DNA from: Mytilus galloprovincialis
Taxonomy: Eukaryota > Mollusca > Bivalvia > Mytilida > Mytilidae
Direction of reading: 5' to 3'
DNA length: 64,000 bases
Assembly (NCBI RefSeq): GCF_965363235.1
Contig: NC_134845.1
Span: 68,291,261 to 68,355,260 of the forward strand
Below the pieces are notes generated by a model. That model saw nothing but the letters and a program-made list of their open reading frames with translations. It was not told the origin of the DNA and made no database searches. Shown here piece after piece: positions 23,489 to 34,140 of the stretch. Each line of letters starts with the position of its first letter. Position 1 is the first letter of the stretch. A program made the translations under genes and the position numbers.

Positions 23489-23904
23489 TTGCATTTGAAT
23501 ACACTTTTTTTAACTTAAAAAAACCCAAACAGAAGACAAATTCAATGAGTGTACAGGTCTATCAGATGGTGCCTCATGATTAGAGTCTGATGAGACTAGC
23601 ATTGATGGAAACTAGAACCTAATTCCTGTGATATGACTTGTTTCGCAGCGAAAAGTATTTAAAAAAAAAATACATCAAATTCTGTTATATTGTTTAAATT
23701 CGTTTTGCTCCTTTAATCAACTAAACATGTAAAAAGGTTATTTTTAATAGAAATTTTTGGACAAGAAACAATTTCATTCGGACAAGTAAATTTTGGTATG
23801 TACTTGTCCTACAGGACAAGTTGAAAAAAAAGTTATTGTAGGGGCCTGAATTGTTTTATGTCAGGTATAAGTCAGAAACTTATCCTTGTAGAAGCAAGAC
23901 AACA

Positions 23905-24190
23905 ACTTAGTCTTCAGTTGTTTCACATTTAAAAATACAATGTAGTGCTGAAATTCCGAGAAACTTATTTCCTATAAATAGCAGTACCACAGAACACATC
24001 ATAAATAAATATTCGGTGAATGTAAACTTCAACATATTCAATTACATACAAATAATTTAGTCTTCAGTTGTTTTACATTTAAAAATACAATGTGGTGCTG
24101 AAATTTACAGAAACTTATATTTCCTAGTAACGTAATTACATACAGATACAAACTTAGTCCTCAAAAACTTATAGTCCTGAAATGTACTGA
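23905..24190 (+). repeat. Three diverged direct repeats
   Basis: CTTAGTCTTCAGTTGTTTCA near 23907, TTTAGTCTTCAGTTGTTTTA near 24057 and a shortened third near 24147 are each followed by ACATTTAAAAATACAATG or similar and by GTGCTGAAATT. Period is about 150 then 90 bp. Internal to the 19376-24432 element. Confidence 0.65.
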
Positions 24191-24432
24191 AACTTATAAC
24201 CTAGTATAGCATCTAAAGCAGCTAGCTTTAGACAATTTAACATGATACATCGTCATCGTAAATATTCGGCGAAATTGTAGACCGACTTCAACACATTCAA
24301 TTATATACACACAACGCAACACTATACTTAAAAATAAAATCAGGGCGAACGGACTCAGGGCAAACAGGTATTAGCCCTGAGGGCGAACAGAAACTAGGGC
24401 GAACCAGAATCAGGGCGAACGGACCCGGATTC

Positions 24433-24747
24433 CTTTTTCATGCCCTGCTGGTTAGAACATGGTCCCTTATTCATGTCTGTTGGTAAGAACATGGTCGCCT
24501 TTTCATGCCCTGCTTGTGAGAACACATTCTTTTTTTTAAACAAAGTATTTGTCTAGAACTGGATCGCTTATAATTTAACTGTTTAAGACAAGTCTAGAAC
24601 CCGGGTCTAGAACAGGATCTTTTTTATACGGTCTAGAACAGGGTATACTTTCTGAGCATGTCTAGAAGTTGAACAGGGTGTGTTTTTCGATATTTATGTT
24701 TACTTTAGAACAAGGTATGTTTTTAAATGTTTTCTAGTTAGAACAGG
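24433..24747. promoter_or_regulatory. AGAACAGGGT repeat block, gene-array unit 1
   Basis: A run of diverged direct repeats built on TTAGAACAGGGT and CTTTTTCATGCCCTG, present upstream (5') of each gene: here (separated from gene B by the transposon), at 34141-34557 (gene C), 46528-46829 (gene D) and 56294-56618 (gene E). Its constant place 400-1000 bp above the finger exon makes it a candidate upstream regulatory or promoter region, but no core promoter is seen. Confidence 0.45.
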
Positions 24748-24748
24748 G

Positions 24749-24780
<32 letters not shown>

Positions 24781-26822
24781 TTTATTAACCAATCATGGTG
24801 CCCAAAATTTGAGCTATACAATCAAATGAATTACAAATAAAGCACAGAAAATTATTAGAATGATTAAAGTACATTTAAACAAAAAACCACATGAATACAC
24901 ATTTACACTAATTAACCTGATATAAACCAAGTTATTGACAAAACATAGTTGTTATGGATGCCACTGTGACCTGGCGAAATTACATAAATCTTTGTAGTTC
25001 TAGGTCTATGGGAGACAACTCCTGACCAATTTTATTTCCTATATATATCTATATATATTTTTCTTCTATTTTTTTTTTCAAACAACAATATTTTCTATAA
25101 TTTTCTTTCGTTCTTCAAAAAGGGAGTGCAATAAATTAGATAAGTTTGAAGTAACAAACAAATCTTAAGATGAAAGAATCCAAACAAATTTCATTTCATG
25201 AATCAGATAATTTTGAAAATTTTTGAATTTAGAATTTAAATTAGATAGATGTTGAGATTGAGTATCTTTTAGAACAGGACATTTTAAAAGAAAATGTAGT
25301 TCGTCTTCAACTGCGTTCTTACATAGCTTACACTTTCTGTCTTCAGCTTTAATTCCAATAAACCTCCCTCTTTCGATTTCAAGATCATGACAGCTAGTTC
25401 TAAATTTGCCTGTCTTTTTTTTAATTCATTTTTAAATATGGTTCAAACATAGAAATATTTTTAAATTTTCTGTAAGTTCTTAATTTATTGCCAGATTGTA
25501 AATTAGTACACTTCCCAGAATTGCTTTCTAAACTAGCTGACCATCTTTCTTTAAATTTAATAGATAAAGATGTTTTTACTTTTTTTAGAATATGGTTTTG
25601 TTTAAAGTTTGACTCAGGTTAACAAATAGATATTCTAAGTCTAGAAATTTAAATATATATGTTTAATGCTTCCTATCCAAGATTCCTGTTTATGTTTGTC
25701 CATAGAATGAGATAGATTTATGGCTTCCCTTAGAATAATATTTGAAGGTTCAATATCTTTCATAAGATGGATCCAATATTTTACCATATTCATTATTACA
25801 TAATACAGTGTAGGGAGTGAACCTAGTTCTCCTCTACATGCCATATTTGATGTTTTTATATTAACTCCAAGTGAAAATTTACAAAGCTTAGTATGAATTT
25901 TCTCTAGTACAAGATAATCAGTTTCTTTTGATATAAAGTTATCCAAATGTATTTGTTTCTTATGTGGTATATAACCCCAAATTTCAGATCCATACAACAA
26001 GATTGGTGGGATTGTATGGTTATAGATGTGTAATAAAGTACTAGGTTTTGGGCTTTCCACTGAAAAGGTCTTCCTTAATTTGAAACATGCTTTCATTCCT
26101 TTGTTATAAAGTTCTTTCTTTGCTATTTGAAAACTCCCAGATGATGAAAAATTTATACCTAAGTATGTGTAGTTCTGTACACATTCTAAAGTCTGGTTTC
26201 CTAATGATATTTTAATATTTTTAAGTCTTCCTGATTTGTTAAATACAAGAACCTTGGTCTTTTTTGTGTTAACTGTCATTTTATAATCAACTGTAAATTT
26301 ATTTAATTTGTTAACACAATTTTGAAGTCCTTGCTCTGATGATGATAAAAGAACTACATCATCAGCATACATTAAAATATTTAAGGGATGTGTATTTAAT
26401 GGGATTGGGTCACATGTTTGGTCAAAATAGGTTGGCAAATCATTTAAATATATATTAAAGAGACCGTGACTGAGATTATCCCCTTGTCTTACTCCTATAT
26501 TTGATTTAAAAAGGTTTGTCCTGTGTTGGTCTATTTTTACACAGGTTTCTGTGTTTTCATACATACATTTTATAATGTCAGACAATTTTGTTCCAACACC
26601 TATACATTTAAGTTTATAAAAAAGGTGGAGATGTAAAACTGAATCAAATGCACGCTCAAAATCTACAAAGCACGCATACAGAGGCTTCGAATTATTTTTC
26701 ACAAATTTTTGAATGATGGGTGTGCGACATCCTTTAGTAAAACCAATTTGCTCACTTCTAATTATGTTTCTAGTTTTTAAAAATTTTGTCAACCTGCTAT
26801 TTAGAATTGAATTAAATAACAT
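24748..26822 (-). mobile_element. 5'-truncated LINE with reverse-transcriptase domain, copy 1
   Basis: A minus-strand reading frame (25641-26906) holds RT blocks: IGFTKG, then FVDFERAFDSV (residues 80-90), GVRQGDNLSHGLFNIYLNDL (138-157) with the usual P replaced by H, and the catalytic LMYADDVVLL (178-187), then YTYLG and ILLYGSEIW. The first 28 or so residues of that frame (26823-26906) are flanking unit DNA, because the paralogous unit at 46830 has that sequence without the LINE. The endonuclease and RT N-terminus are missing. The 3' end is a (TCTA)n tail at 24748-24777. It looks CR1/Jockey-like; clade uncertain. The same insertion recurs at 34558 and 56619. Confidence 0.9.
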
Positions 26823-27312
26823 TTGGCAAGTGCTGTCGGCACAGTTATACCCAAAATGATATTCAGTAACAACTTCCTCCCCCTGGGCTTCAAACCAACG
26901 AATCACATGTGTGAATCAATTGTAATCTGTCATCATCTAAACACATATTTAAGTAAAAAATTGAAACTGAATAATAGAAATTGTTAGTACAACTTACTTG
27001 ACTGTACGAAAGTTTTCCTTGATCAAAAGAAGACTGAAGATCGAGTTTCTAGGACTAACCAGAGAAAAAACGAACATCCCCGTGAAACTGAAAGGTCAAT
27101 ACCTAGTTCAATTAGTTATATGAATCGTCGTTTTATATCGGCGCACACTTACCTGGGGCATACATAAATAATTATACTGACAACAAATATTTCTTGGATA
27201 AGAAAAAAAAAACGTTTGTCACTAAAATTAAGGAAGAATGACAGAAAAGGAGAGCACAAATATTTTTTAATAAATCTAAAATTCACAATTATTTTTTAAT
27301 AAAGCTAAAGAT
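26823..27312. other. Unit spacer
   Basis: Conserved among units (36341, 46830, 58831). It includes AGTGCTGTCGGCACAG and an AT-rich stretch. A short frame exists in units 1 and 2 but is out of frame in units 3 and 4, so it is not coding. Confidence 0.55.
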
Positions 27313-27765
27313 TCAGCTGTTAGTCTCCAAGTTTCTGATCCATAGAAAAGTATCGATTTTATATTTGAGTTGAAGATCCTTATTTTGGTGTTTGTTCTGA
27401 GTGCTTTGCTCCTCCAGACTGGTTTAAGGATTTCAATTTATTGGCTTGTTGAGCTTTTCTTTTTCTTGATTGGATGTCCTCATCTGTCCCTCCTGATGTA
27501 CTGATAACAGATATGTAAACTCTCGGACATCTTCAATTTTAGTATCTCTCACTTTGGTGTTTACCCTCATAGATTTTGTCTTTTTTTTTTTTTATTAATG
27601 TACAGTCCTACTTGTTTTGCAGTTGTTTCAATGTTGGTGGCTTGGTTTTGTGAGTCATGGCGATGAGAAAGCTGGCAGATATCGTTTGCAAAGTCAAGGT
27701 CTTCGAGTCATGACTGTAATGTCCATTTGATACCCAGATGAGTATACATGCCTGACATTTATTTC
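27313..27765 (-). mobile_element. Second LINE fragment: RT palm/thumb, RTE-like
   Basis: Minus-strand frames read, in order, LEDLDFANDICQLSHRH (the FADD box altered to FAND), ATNIETTAKQVGLYIN, MRVNTKVRDTKIEDVREFTYL, a QEGQ/GGTDEDIQSRKRKAQQA-like stretch across frames, KIRIFNSNIKSILFYGSE and TWRL. This is typical of RTE-like and related endonuclease-RT LINEs. It has an internal stop and frameshifts. Copies lie at 36813, 48281 and 59549. The copy at 48281 keeps ADD and lacks the stop, so it is the least decayed. Confidence 0.8.
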
Positions 27766-27883
27766 TTTGTATATCTTTTCAGACCGACCAACCAGGATTT
27801 TTAATATACCAAAAATCCGCCAAAAATTTTTTTTATAAAAAAATGGCCGAATGAAAAGGCTTTAATACGGTAAAGAGAATAAT

Positions 27884-27942
27884 GTTTAAAACAAGGATTT
27901 GTATAGTACTAAAACTATTGCTATACAAATCCTTGCTTAAAC
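27884..27942. repeat. Short hairpin, 22-23 bp arms
   Basis: GTTTAAAACAAGGATTTGTA and onward pairs with 27921-27942 around a 14-base loop. It is kept in units 2 (37383-37441) and 3 (48847-48906), where a base change improves the pairing. It is absent from unit 4. Confidence 0.75.
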
Positions 27943-28217
27943 CTAAAAAAAAGATGTAAGTCCAATTTGGAAATTTAGGATGTGTTAAGGTGAAAAAAAA
28001 CAGGGAATCCCCCCAAAAGAACATTTCAAACCAAAACAAAGTTATGTTTTTTGTGACTGTTGTGATTTATACTACTTTTCCACAAGCACTCGTCTCAGAA
28101 AAAAAATCCGATATAGAGTGCCTGTGTGCTTTTCCCTTCAAAAATGAAATTGGTTTAGTGTGTCCTTATAACATAAAAAAACAACTTGTAACATGTAACA
28201 TCGCTAAATTGTACCGA

Positions 28218-28305
28218 TGTAGCTCTTAATAAGAGATTTATAGAGCATAGAACTACAAATAAAAGAATGTTTTGAAGACAGGGTTCGAATCTCGCTCATA
28301 CCTTT
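28218..28305 (+). repeat. tRNA-like (pol III box) remnant
   Basis: TAGCTC at 28220 and GAGCA can pair as a D-arm. GGGTTCGAATCTC at 28281-28293 is a good B box with a pairing T-arm. A T-run follows at about 28309. The loop sizes are wrong for a working tRNA, so it is a tRNA-derived SINE or a tRNA relic. It is repeated at 37719, 49219 and, mutated, 60385. Confidence 0.4.
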
Positions 28306-29811
28306 CGCTTTTTGTGTGTGTTATTATATTAAATTTTAATGTTTCTATCATATTTTTTCGGATGTTTGCTTAATCCATAGAATCATTCTGGGTCTTTTTG
28401 TCTATATATATAGTATTCTAGTATATCATTTTATTAAAGAAAATAATGTATCGCTTATTGCTTATAGTGTGCATTCATATGACTGTCTTGACTCTTGACT
28501 TACTTTCTATTCATGTGTAACATATATGAATTAAATGAACAACTGCCGTCAAACTGATGTAGGTACCTGTACATAACCAATAGCACGAGAATTGATTCTA
28601 TAGCAATGAAACACAAATGTTGCGAGTGTAATATACACATACATGTAACTTAAATAAGGCCATTGTATACAAGTTTCTTACAACACAAACATTAGAAAAT
28701 TTAAACAACACCACAGAACAAATCAATTACACTACAAATCGTGATTGTAGGTAAGATGTTAAAACATCAAGAAGCTGTTGCATCTGTATCACAACCAAGG
28801 GCCGGTTTCGTTAAAATGCCAGAAAAGGCCATATAACATGTGTTAGTAACACAAGGTGTTCTATAACCAACTGATGCAAGATGTTCTCCGGTTAAAATAT
28901 ACATTATCTTATCTTATAAACGATAAAACCTTAAAAGACCAGGACAAATACAGATACATTGTATACATATATTCAGAATGAGAAAAACAGCATCCCATTT
29001 GAATTTGTTCGATATTATTTGGCTTCTTGACAAGTAACGCGGTATGGTACTTTTACTTATGCGCATTAAGGGTAACAATCAAACAATATCAATATAAAAA
29101 AATCAATAGTCAATTTGTAGGAAGACCTGTTCAAGGTATGAAAATAGATGATGTGACGTATTTTCATGTACTATAATTAGCATCTATCTGGCTTGAAGTT
29201 CATTACCGACTTTTAATCTTTTGTTGATAATTTATACTCGACGAACTGCTGATATTTCCAAATACATTTAAAGTCAGTAGAAAACATCAATTGAGGTTTG
29301 TACGCGATAGTTTTATGTGCAAAGCCATATTTCAAATAAATTTTACAAGTCAGGAACATGGCCATTGTTATATTTTTATTAGTTCGTTTCTGTGTGTTTC
29401 GTGAAATAAAATGACAAATGTTTTGCATGTTAAAATTTTGGCATGTTTATTAGAGGGGGAATCATAATTATATTAATGTTTTACGGGCCCGGGGGGATCT
29501 ATCAAAAATAGTGAAATATTATGGGGGGATCAAGAAATTTTGTATGTATGAATTCAAAATGACCAGTCCCCATTTCAAGGTAAAAAATTATAAGTCTCTA
29601 AGCTCTCATCTCGCATCAAAATTACACAATATTTTACTGATTGACAAAATTACAGCTGGGTGTAGGAACTATTTTGTTTAAATATTTACCAGGACTTTTT
29701 TCTCCTGTTTTTTTCAGTCTGTTTCAAATTACCTTTACAAACGTGTTCTCATGCATGTCATGTGTCTCAGTAAATAATCGATTTATCAATCTAAATAAAC
29801 CCTTTACATGT
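28306..29811. other. Unit spacer, nothing coding recognised
   Basis: Conserved with 37806-38896 plus 41783-42205 in unit 2. It includes a G-rich stretch (GGGCCCGGGGGGATC) near 29486. From about 29590 it is homologous to 9675-9915 near gene A. Confidence 0.55.
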
Positions 29812-29814
29812 TTA

Positions 29815-31272
29815 TACCGCAGTCCCACTAGGCCACGATCGTACTACGATCTGTGAAAAAAAATGCAAATTTTGACGATCTTAGCACGATCGTGTAGATC
29901 GCAGTAAGGTCGTATCACGGTCGTGGTGAGGTCTTCAAGATCGTGATGAGCGTGGCCAACTTTGAACATGTTCAAAACAATGATGGTGCGGTCGTGGCGA
30001 AATCAGGTCGTGGTGGAAGCGTAGTGAAAGCGCACTAAGTTCGTAGTAAGATCGCAAAGGTCGCTGTATCATCGTAGGGAGAGCGTAGCGAAAGCGTGAT
30101 TCTATTCGGAAAGACTGCACTACGATCTCACAGTGACGTTATTACGACCGCACTACGATCATCAAGTTCTCATCGTGACCCAACTACGCTTCCGCTACGA
30201 CTATACCACGTTTACACCACGCTGTTCAAGACTATAGTACGATTCTAGCACGCCCTTGTCGTCCTGATCACGCTCTTCTTACGACCTGACTACGTTCATA
30301 CTACGACCATCATTCTCATTGCCATTTTTACATAAAATATATTTTATATCTCCAGGTTTTGTTTGTCTGTATGTAGTTCTTGTCCATTTTCTCTAACGAC
30401 TCAATCATGCTTCTCGTTTATATAGATTAGACCGTTGGTTTTCCCGTTTGAATGGTTTTACACTAGTAATTTTTGGGGCCCTTTATAGCTTGCTGTTCGA
30501 TGTGAGCCAAGGCTCCGCGTTGAAGGCCGTACCTGGGCCTATAACGGTTTACTTTTATAAATTGTTACTTGGATGTAAAGTTGTGTCATTGGCATTCATA
30601 CCACATCTTCCTATATCTATTGACACATCTATGTAATCTCTGCTATCGTTCACTAAAATCTCGTCATTTGAGCTTTATTGACCAGCAAAACGTTGTAATT
30701 TAGGTTGGATTGGTCGGTCCGAAATATCTGCTTGATCAGGATTCGTTACTATCAGAGCTCCCTCTGCCTCTACATCAACCCCTACCACCACGTCCACGTG
30801 TTTTAGAAGATTTGGTGGCATGACTGTATTGTTTCCGAGACAGAAATCTACGTATTAATCAGAAATAGAAGGATTTGAATTGTATTGATAAAGAACACAA
30901 TGTTGACGTTATAACTGTCATAACGTAGTAAGATCGCGACATGAACGTAACTATAATCTTGGTAAGAACATACTATGATCGCAGTAAAAGCTTGGTAAGA
31001 TCGTGTTGCAATCGGATTACTCGTGGTATGGTCGTAGTTAGAACGTAGAACGATCTTTATAAGCGTAGTGAGGTCGCAGAATAAGCGCGGTGAGAACGTG
31101 GTATATTCGTAGCGGGATCGTTGTAGAAGCGTAATGAGGACGTAGTAGCATCGTGAAAGCAACGAAAATTAAAAATGTTCATGCCGCTAATATACCCCGA
31201 CCTCACCACGATCTGAATTTATTTTAGATCGCGGTGAGCGTAGTGCGATCGTTGTCTAGTGGGACTGGGGCA
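29815..31272. mobile_element. 1,458-bp TIR element made of 11-bp CG-phased repeats, TTA target duplication (copy in unit 1)
   Basis: Ends TACCGCAGTCCCACTAG and the complement of TGCCCCAGTCCCACTAG. TTA flanks it at 29812-29814 and 31273-31275; the empty site ATGTTTACAGAAATG is present near gene A (about 9907-9922). Most of the body is an 11-bp degenerate repeat like TCGTAGTGAGG, in one orientation (about 29850-30110 and 30890-31170) and the reverse (about 30112-30305). A reversed S1 repeat lies in the middle. A 3-bp TWA target fits PIF/Harbinger (inference). No transposase is seen. Confidence 0.8.
30430..30636 (-). repeat. S1-type repeat, reverse, inside the 1,458-bp element
   Basis: Reverse complement of an S1-type layout: TCATTGGCATTCATACCACA then TCTTCCTATAT at the head end, GGGGCCCTTTATAGCTTGCT in the middle. 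It is identical in place to 42824-43028, so it was acquired before units 1 and 2 separated. Confidence 0.75.
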
Positions 31273-31324
31273 TTACAGAAATGTTCTCATGTGTCTCTGT
31301 AAATTTAATCTAAATTATCACATG

Positions 31325-31600
31325 GACAAGAAAAGAGGTATGATTACAAATGAAACAACTCTCCATCAGATGTAAGTATATTGCACTATAACATGTTATC
31401 GTACGACCTTCAACAATGATCAAAATACAAACTGCATAGCAAGCTTTGGCATATTTAGAGAACCCGGAATGACAAAGTAAGAAACACTTGTGTAAAACAA
31501 TTCAAAAGAGAAAACTAACGCACTTATTTTATAGTATGCTGAATATTACAAAACAGTCAACGAAAAACAAATATAAATGCAGCAATAATTGACAACTACA
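31325..31600 (+). repeat. S1 repeat downstream of gene C
   Basis: Orthologous in position to 9955-10250 and 43720-43995: ACAAGAAAAGAGGTATGATT head, CGACCTTCAACAATGATCAA middle. Confidence 0.75.
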
Positions 31601-31605
31601 TGTAT

Positions 31606-32273
31606 CTACATGTAATTACTGTGTCTGATGTAAATCTGTAAATTACGAAGACGAATTAAATCTTTACCAAAAACATCACTCATGGAGTTTATAATCCCCT
31701 GTATATGTTCGCATGTGTCTTTGAAAATTTCCAAGCCTACTAAACCCTTTACCACATACATCACTTTGTGAGGTTCATCGCCTGTATGTATTCTCATGTG
31801 TCCATGTAAATTCCTAAGTCGACTAAACCCTTTACCACATACATCACAGTTATGAGGTTCATCGCCTGTATGTATTCTCATGTGTCTTTGTACATTCCCA
31901 AGTCGACTAAACCCTTTACCACATACATTACTTTGTGAGGTTCATCGCCTGTATTTATTGTCATATGTATTTTTGAATGACAATGCTGACTAATCCCCTT
32001 TCCACATACATATATATCACATTCACAAGGATTATCTCCCGAATGTGTTCTCATGTGATTCTTGAAATTCCGAAGCCGAATTAATCGTTTACCACATACA
32101 TCACAGTTTACTTATGAGTTTTATCACCTGTATGTGTTTTCATTGGACGTTGTTAATAAGTAACTAACGATGAATAATCTTTTACAACATGTATAAGTCT
32201 AAATGGTTTTCTCACCATTATGGTTGTGTGTTCTCATGCGTTTCTGTAATTCACCCTCTACAAAATACATCAG
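31606..32273 (-). pseudogene. Decayed zinc fingers downstream of gene C
   Basis: One complete finger survives ([21 protein letters not shown]); the neighbours are frameshifted ([14 protein letters not shown] is the same finger read one base off) or have lost cysteines. They lie past the stop of gene C and follow its orientation. The gene was once longer, or duplicated fingers were left behind. Confidence 0.85.
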
Positions 32274-33680
32274 TCATAAAGTGTGTTTACCTGAATGTGT
32301 TCTCATGTGTTTTTGTAAATAATCAAGCCGACTAAACAATTTACCACATACATCACACTCATGAGGTTTATCACCTGTATGTATGATCATGTGACGTTTT
32401 AAATGACTGTGACGTTTAAACTTTTTGTAACATACATTACAGCCATGCGGTTTATCACCTGTATGTGTTTTCATGTGTTTCTGTAAATATGTACGCTGTC
32501 TAAACCGTTTACCGCATACATTACAGTCATGATAATTTTCACCTGTATGTGTTATCATGTGTTTCTTTAAATATGTACGCCGACTAAACCGTTTACCACA
32601 TACATCACACTCATGAGATTTATCACCTGTATGTATTGTCATGTGAAGTTTTAAATTACTAGGACGTTTAAACTTTTTGTAACATACATTACAGCCATGC
32701 GGTTTATCATCAGTATGTGTTATCATGTGTGTCTTTAAATATGTACGCTGAGTAAACCGTTTACCGCATACTTCACAGACATGATAATTTTCACTTGTAT
32801 GTGTTTTCATGTGTTTCTTTAAATATGTATGCTGACTAAACCGTTTACCACATACATTACAGTCATGCGGTTTATCACCAGTATGTGTATTCATGTGTTT
32901 CTGTAAATATGTATGCTGACTAAACCGTTTACCACATACATCACAGTCATAGTGTTTATGACTTGCATGTATTCTTATGTGTCTTTGTAATTGTCCAATC
33001 AGACGAAATCTTCTACCACATACATCACAATCATGAGGTGTATCCTCTGTGTGTGTTCTCATATGCTTCTGCAAATTATAATGCTGAATAAACCCCTTTC
33101 CACAAATATCACAGTCATAAGGTGTCTCACCTGTATGTATTCTCATGTGTCTACGTAACAGACCAAGCAGACTAAACCCATTACCACATACATCACAGCT
33201 ATGAGGTTTATGTCCCGTATGTGTTCCCATGTGAAGCTGTAAATTACCACGCTGACTGCAAACTTTACCACATACATCGCACTCATGGTATTTATCACCT
33301 GTGTGTATTCTCATGTGTCTCTTTAAACTACTACGCTGGCTAAACCCTTTACCACATACATCACAGTTATGAGGTTTATCTCCCGTATGTACTCTCATGT
33401 GAATCTGTAAACTACTACGCTGTCTAAATCCTTTACCACATACATCACAGCTATGAGGTTTATCTCCCGTATGTGTTCTCGTGTGTATTCTCGTGTGAAT
33501 CTGTAAATTACCACGCTGACTGAACACTTCATCACATACACCACATTCATGAGGTGTATCACCGGAATATGTTTTGATGCCCTTTTTTACATTACTGACT
33601 TGACTAAACTTTTTACCGCATTTTTTACATTTATAAGTTTTATCTCCAGCATGTCCAGTATGCGTTTTCGTGTGTCTCAT
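32274..33680 (-). CDS. C2H2 zinc-finger protein, gene C (468 aa from the ATG at 33680)
   Basis: Fifteen canonical fingers plus a degenerate first one ([10 protein letters not shown] with no histidines). TGDKP or TGENY linkers; C-terminus HSGKHTL. The exon begins at 33735 after CTATTTTCAG, and the frame is open from the acceptor ([19 protein letters not shown]), so an upstream exon may add residues, including a half finger with H-X3-H. Without it the first ATG is 33678-33680, the same one used by D and E. The last six fingers are two rounds of a three-finger module. Compared with B, finger 15 differs at DNA-contact positions (H/R against N/L at 3/6). Likely a nuclear DNA-binding regulator; targets unknown. 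No effector domain is seen. Confidence 0.88.
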   Translation of the reverse strand: MRHTKTHTGHAGDKTYKCKKCGKKFSQVSNVKKGIKTYSGDTPHECGVCDEVFSQRGNLQIHTRIHTRTHTGDKPHSCDVCGKGFRQRSSLQIHMRVHTGDKPHNCDVCGKGFSQRSSLKRHMRIHTGDKYHECDVCGKVCSQRGNLQLHMGTHTGHKPHSCDVCGNGFSLLGLLRRHMRIHTGETPYDCDICGKGFIQHYNLQKHMRTHTEDTPHDCDVCGRRFRLIGQLQRHIRIHASHKHYDCDVCGKRFSQHTYLQKHMNTHTGDKPHDCNVCGKRFSQHTYLKKHMKTHTSENYHVCEVCGKRFTQRTYLKTHMITHTDDKPHGCNVCYKKFKRPSNLKLHMTIHTGDKSHECDVCGKRFSRRTYLKKHMITHTGENYHDCNVCGKRFRQRTYLQKHMKTHTGDKPHGCNVCYKKFKRHSHLKRHMIIHTGDKPHECDVCGKLFSRLDYLQKHMRTHSGKHTL

Positions 33681-34140
33681 TATGTGTCTCTTCAGATTAC
33701 TAAAGTCGTTGGACCATGAACTTGGGATATAGAACCTGAAAATAGTCGACAAACTCAGATGTACTGATTCTGAGAAAGTACTAATAATGCAACTTTATAG
33801 AAAATAGTATTGTCTATGATTATTAGTTCCTATAAAACTAAGATATGCAGAAAACTAAACGTTGAAAATTTGTGATTTTAATTAAAGCCACCGTACACTG
33901 GTCGTTCTCAACAAAAATTAAATTCAATCAATCAATTTCGTGACGTCCTATATTCCGAGATAAACACACATACCATCGTAGTGTTTGACAAGAAAATGAA
34001 CCTCGTATTTTTTTTTATCCAAGGACATATTTGACTTCAAATCACATTCAAAAGGATTATCTCCCGATGTGTTCTCATGTGATTCTTGATTCATTAGAGG
34101 GGGGTACTTCCTTTATTTTTGATGGTATGAGTGTGCCGCA
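33681..34140 (-). promoter_or_regulatory. 5' leader of gene C: acceptor and candidate upstream exon
   Basis: Acceptor at 33735/33736. The candidate donor GTATGTGT starts at 33973 and closes a 121-bp block 33974-34094 that opens with ATG and reads a relic finger linker. Joining by this donor does not keep the finger frame, so it is probably untranslated or not an exon. Confidence 0.4.

Larger units (their letters stand above)
20075..23848. mobile_element. Nested TIR element with CAGGCC ends and CTTGTCC subterminal repeats
   Basis: Ends CAGGCCTCGACAATAAC and, inverted, CAGGCCCCTACAATAAC. Near each end are several CTTGTCC/GGACAAG motifs in both orientations. Flanks AGTTGTT (20068-20074) and AATTGTT (23849-23855) differ by one base, so a 7-8 bp duplication is possible; a hAT-type element is the likeliest but unproven. 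It lies wholly inside 19376-24432. Confidence 0.6.
19376..24432. mobile_element. 5,057-bp TIR element with GTTCGCCCTGA subterminal repeats and a 10-bp TSD (Mutator-like?)
   Basis: Flanked by the exact 10-mer CTTTTTCATG at 19366-19375 and 24433-24442; the unduplicated site is seen in the leader of gene C (about 34151-34160). Ends are imperfect inverted repeats (GTATCGGTATCGTTCGCCC against GAATCCGGGTCCGTTCGCCC). Each end has five or six copies of GTTCGCCCTGA in inverted orientation within 100 bp. A target duplication of 9-11 bp is typical of Mutator-like elements (family knowledge); superfamily is inference. No transposase is seen. Much of its length comes from later insertions. Confidence 0.7.
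24433..34140. repeat. Array unit 1 (ends with gene C)
   Basis: Order: AGAACAGGGT block, LINE fragment, RT fragment 2, spacer with hairpin and tRNA-like box, 1,458-bp element, decayed fingers, gene C, leader. The next unit restarts at 34141 with AAACAGGGTCGC. Confidence 0.85.

Noticed and set aside
26823-26906. Reading frame RWFEAQGEEVVTEYHFGYNCADS upstream of the RT domain, as a possible host exon or LINE N-terminus
   Set aside because: It is flanking unit DNA (present without the LINE in unit 3) and the frame is broken in units 3 and 4.
28218-28305. Functional tRNA gene
   Set aside because: The D-loop and anticodon region do not fold to tRNA lengths; only the T-arm/B box is convincing.
30848-31162. 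Minus-strand 104-codon frame in the CG-phased element, also at 43242-43556
   Set aside because: An 11-bp repeat reads cyclically through all frames, so the open frame and its conservation come from the repeat and recent duplication. No motif.
33974-34094. Candidate coding upstream exon (ATG, about 40 codons, donor GTATGTGT) of gene C and its relatives
   Set aside because: The homopolymer lengths keep the frame in B and C, but D and E are out of frame. Splicing this donor to the finger exon does not give the finger frame even in B and C. Listed only within the leader entries.
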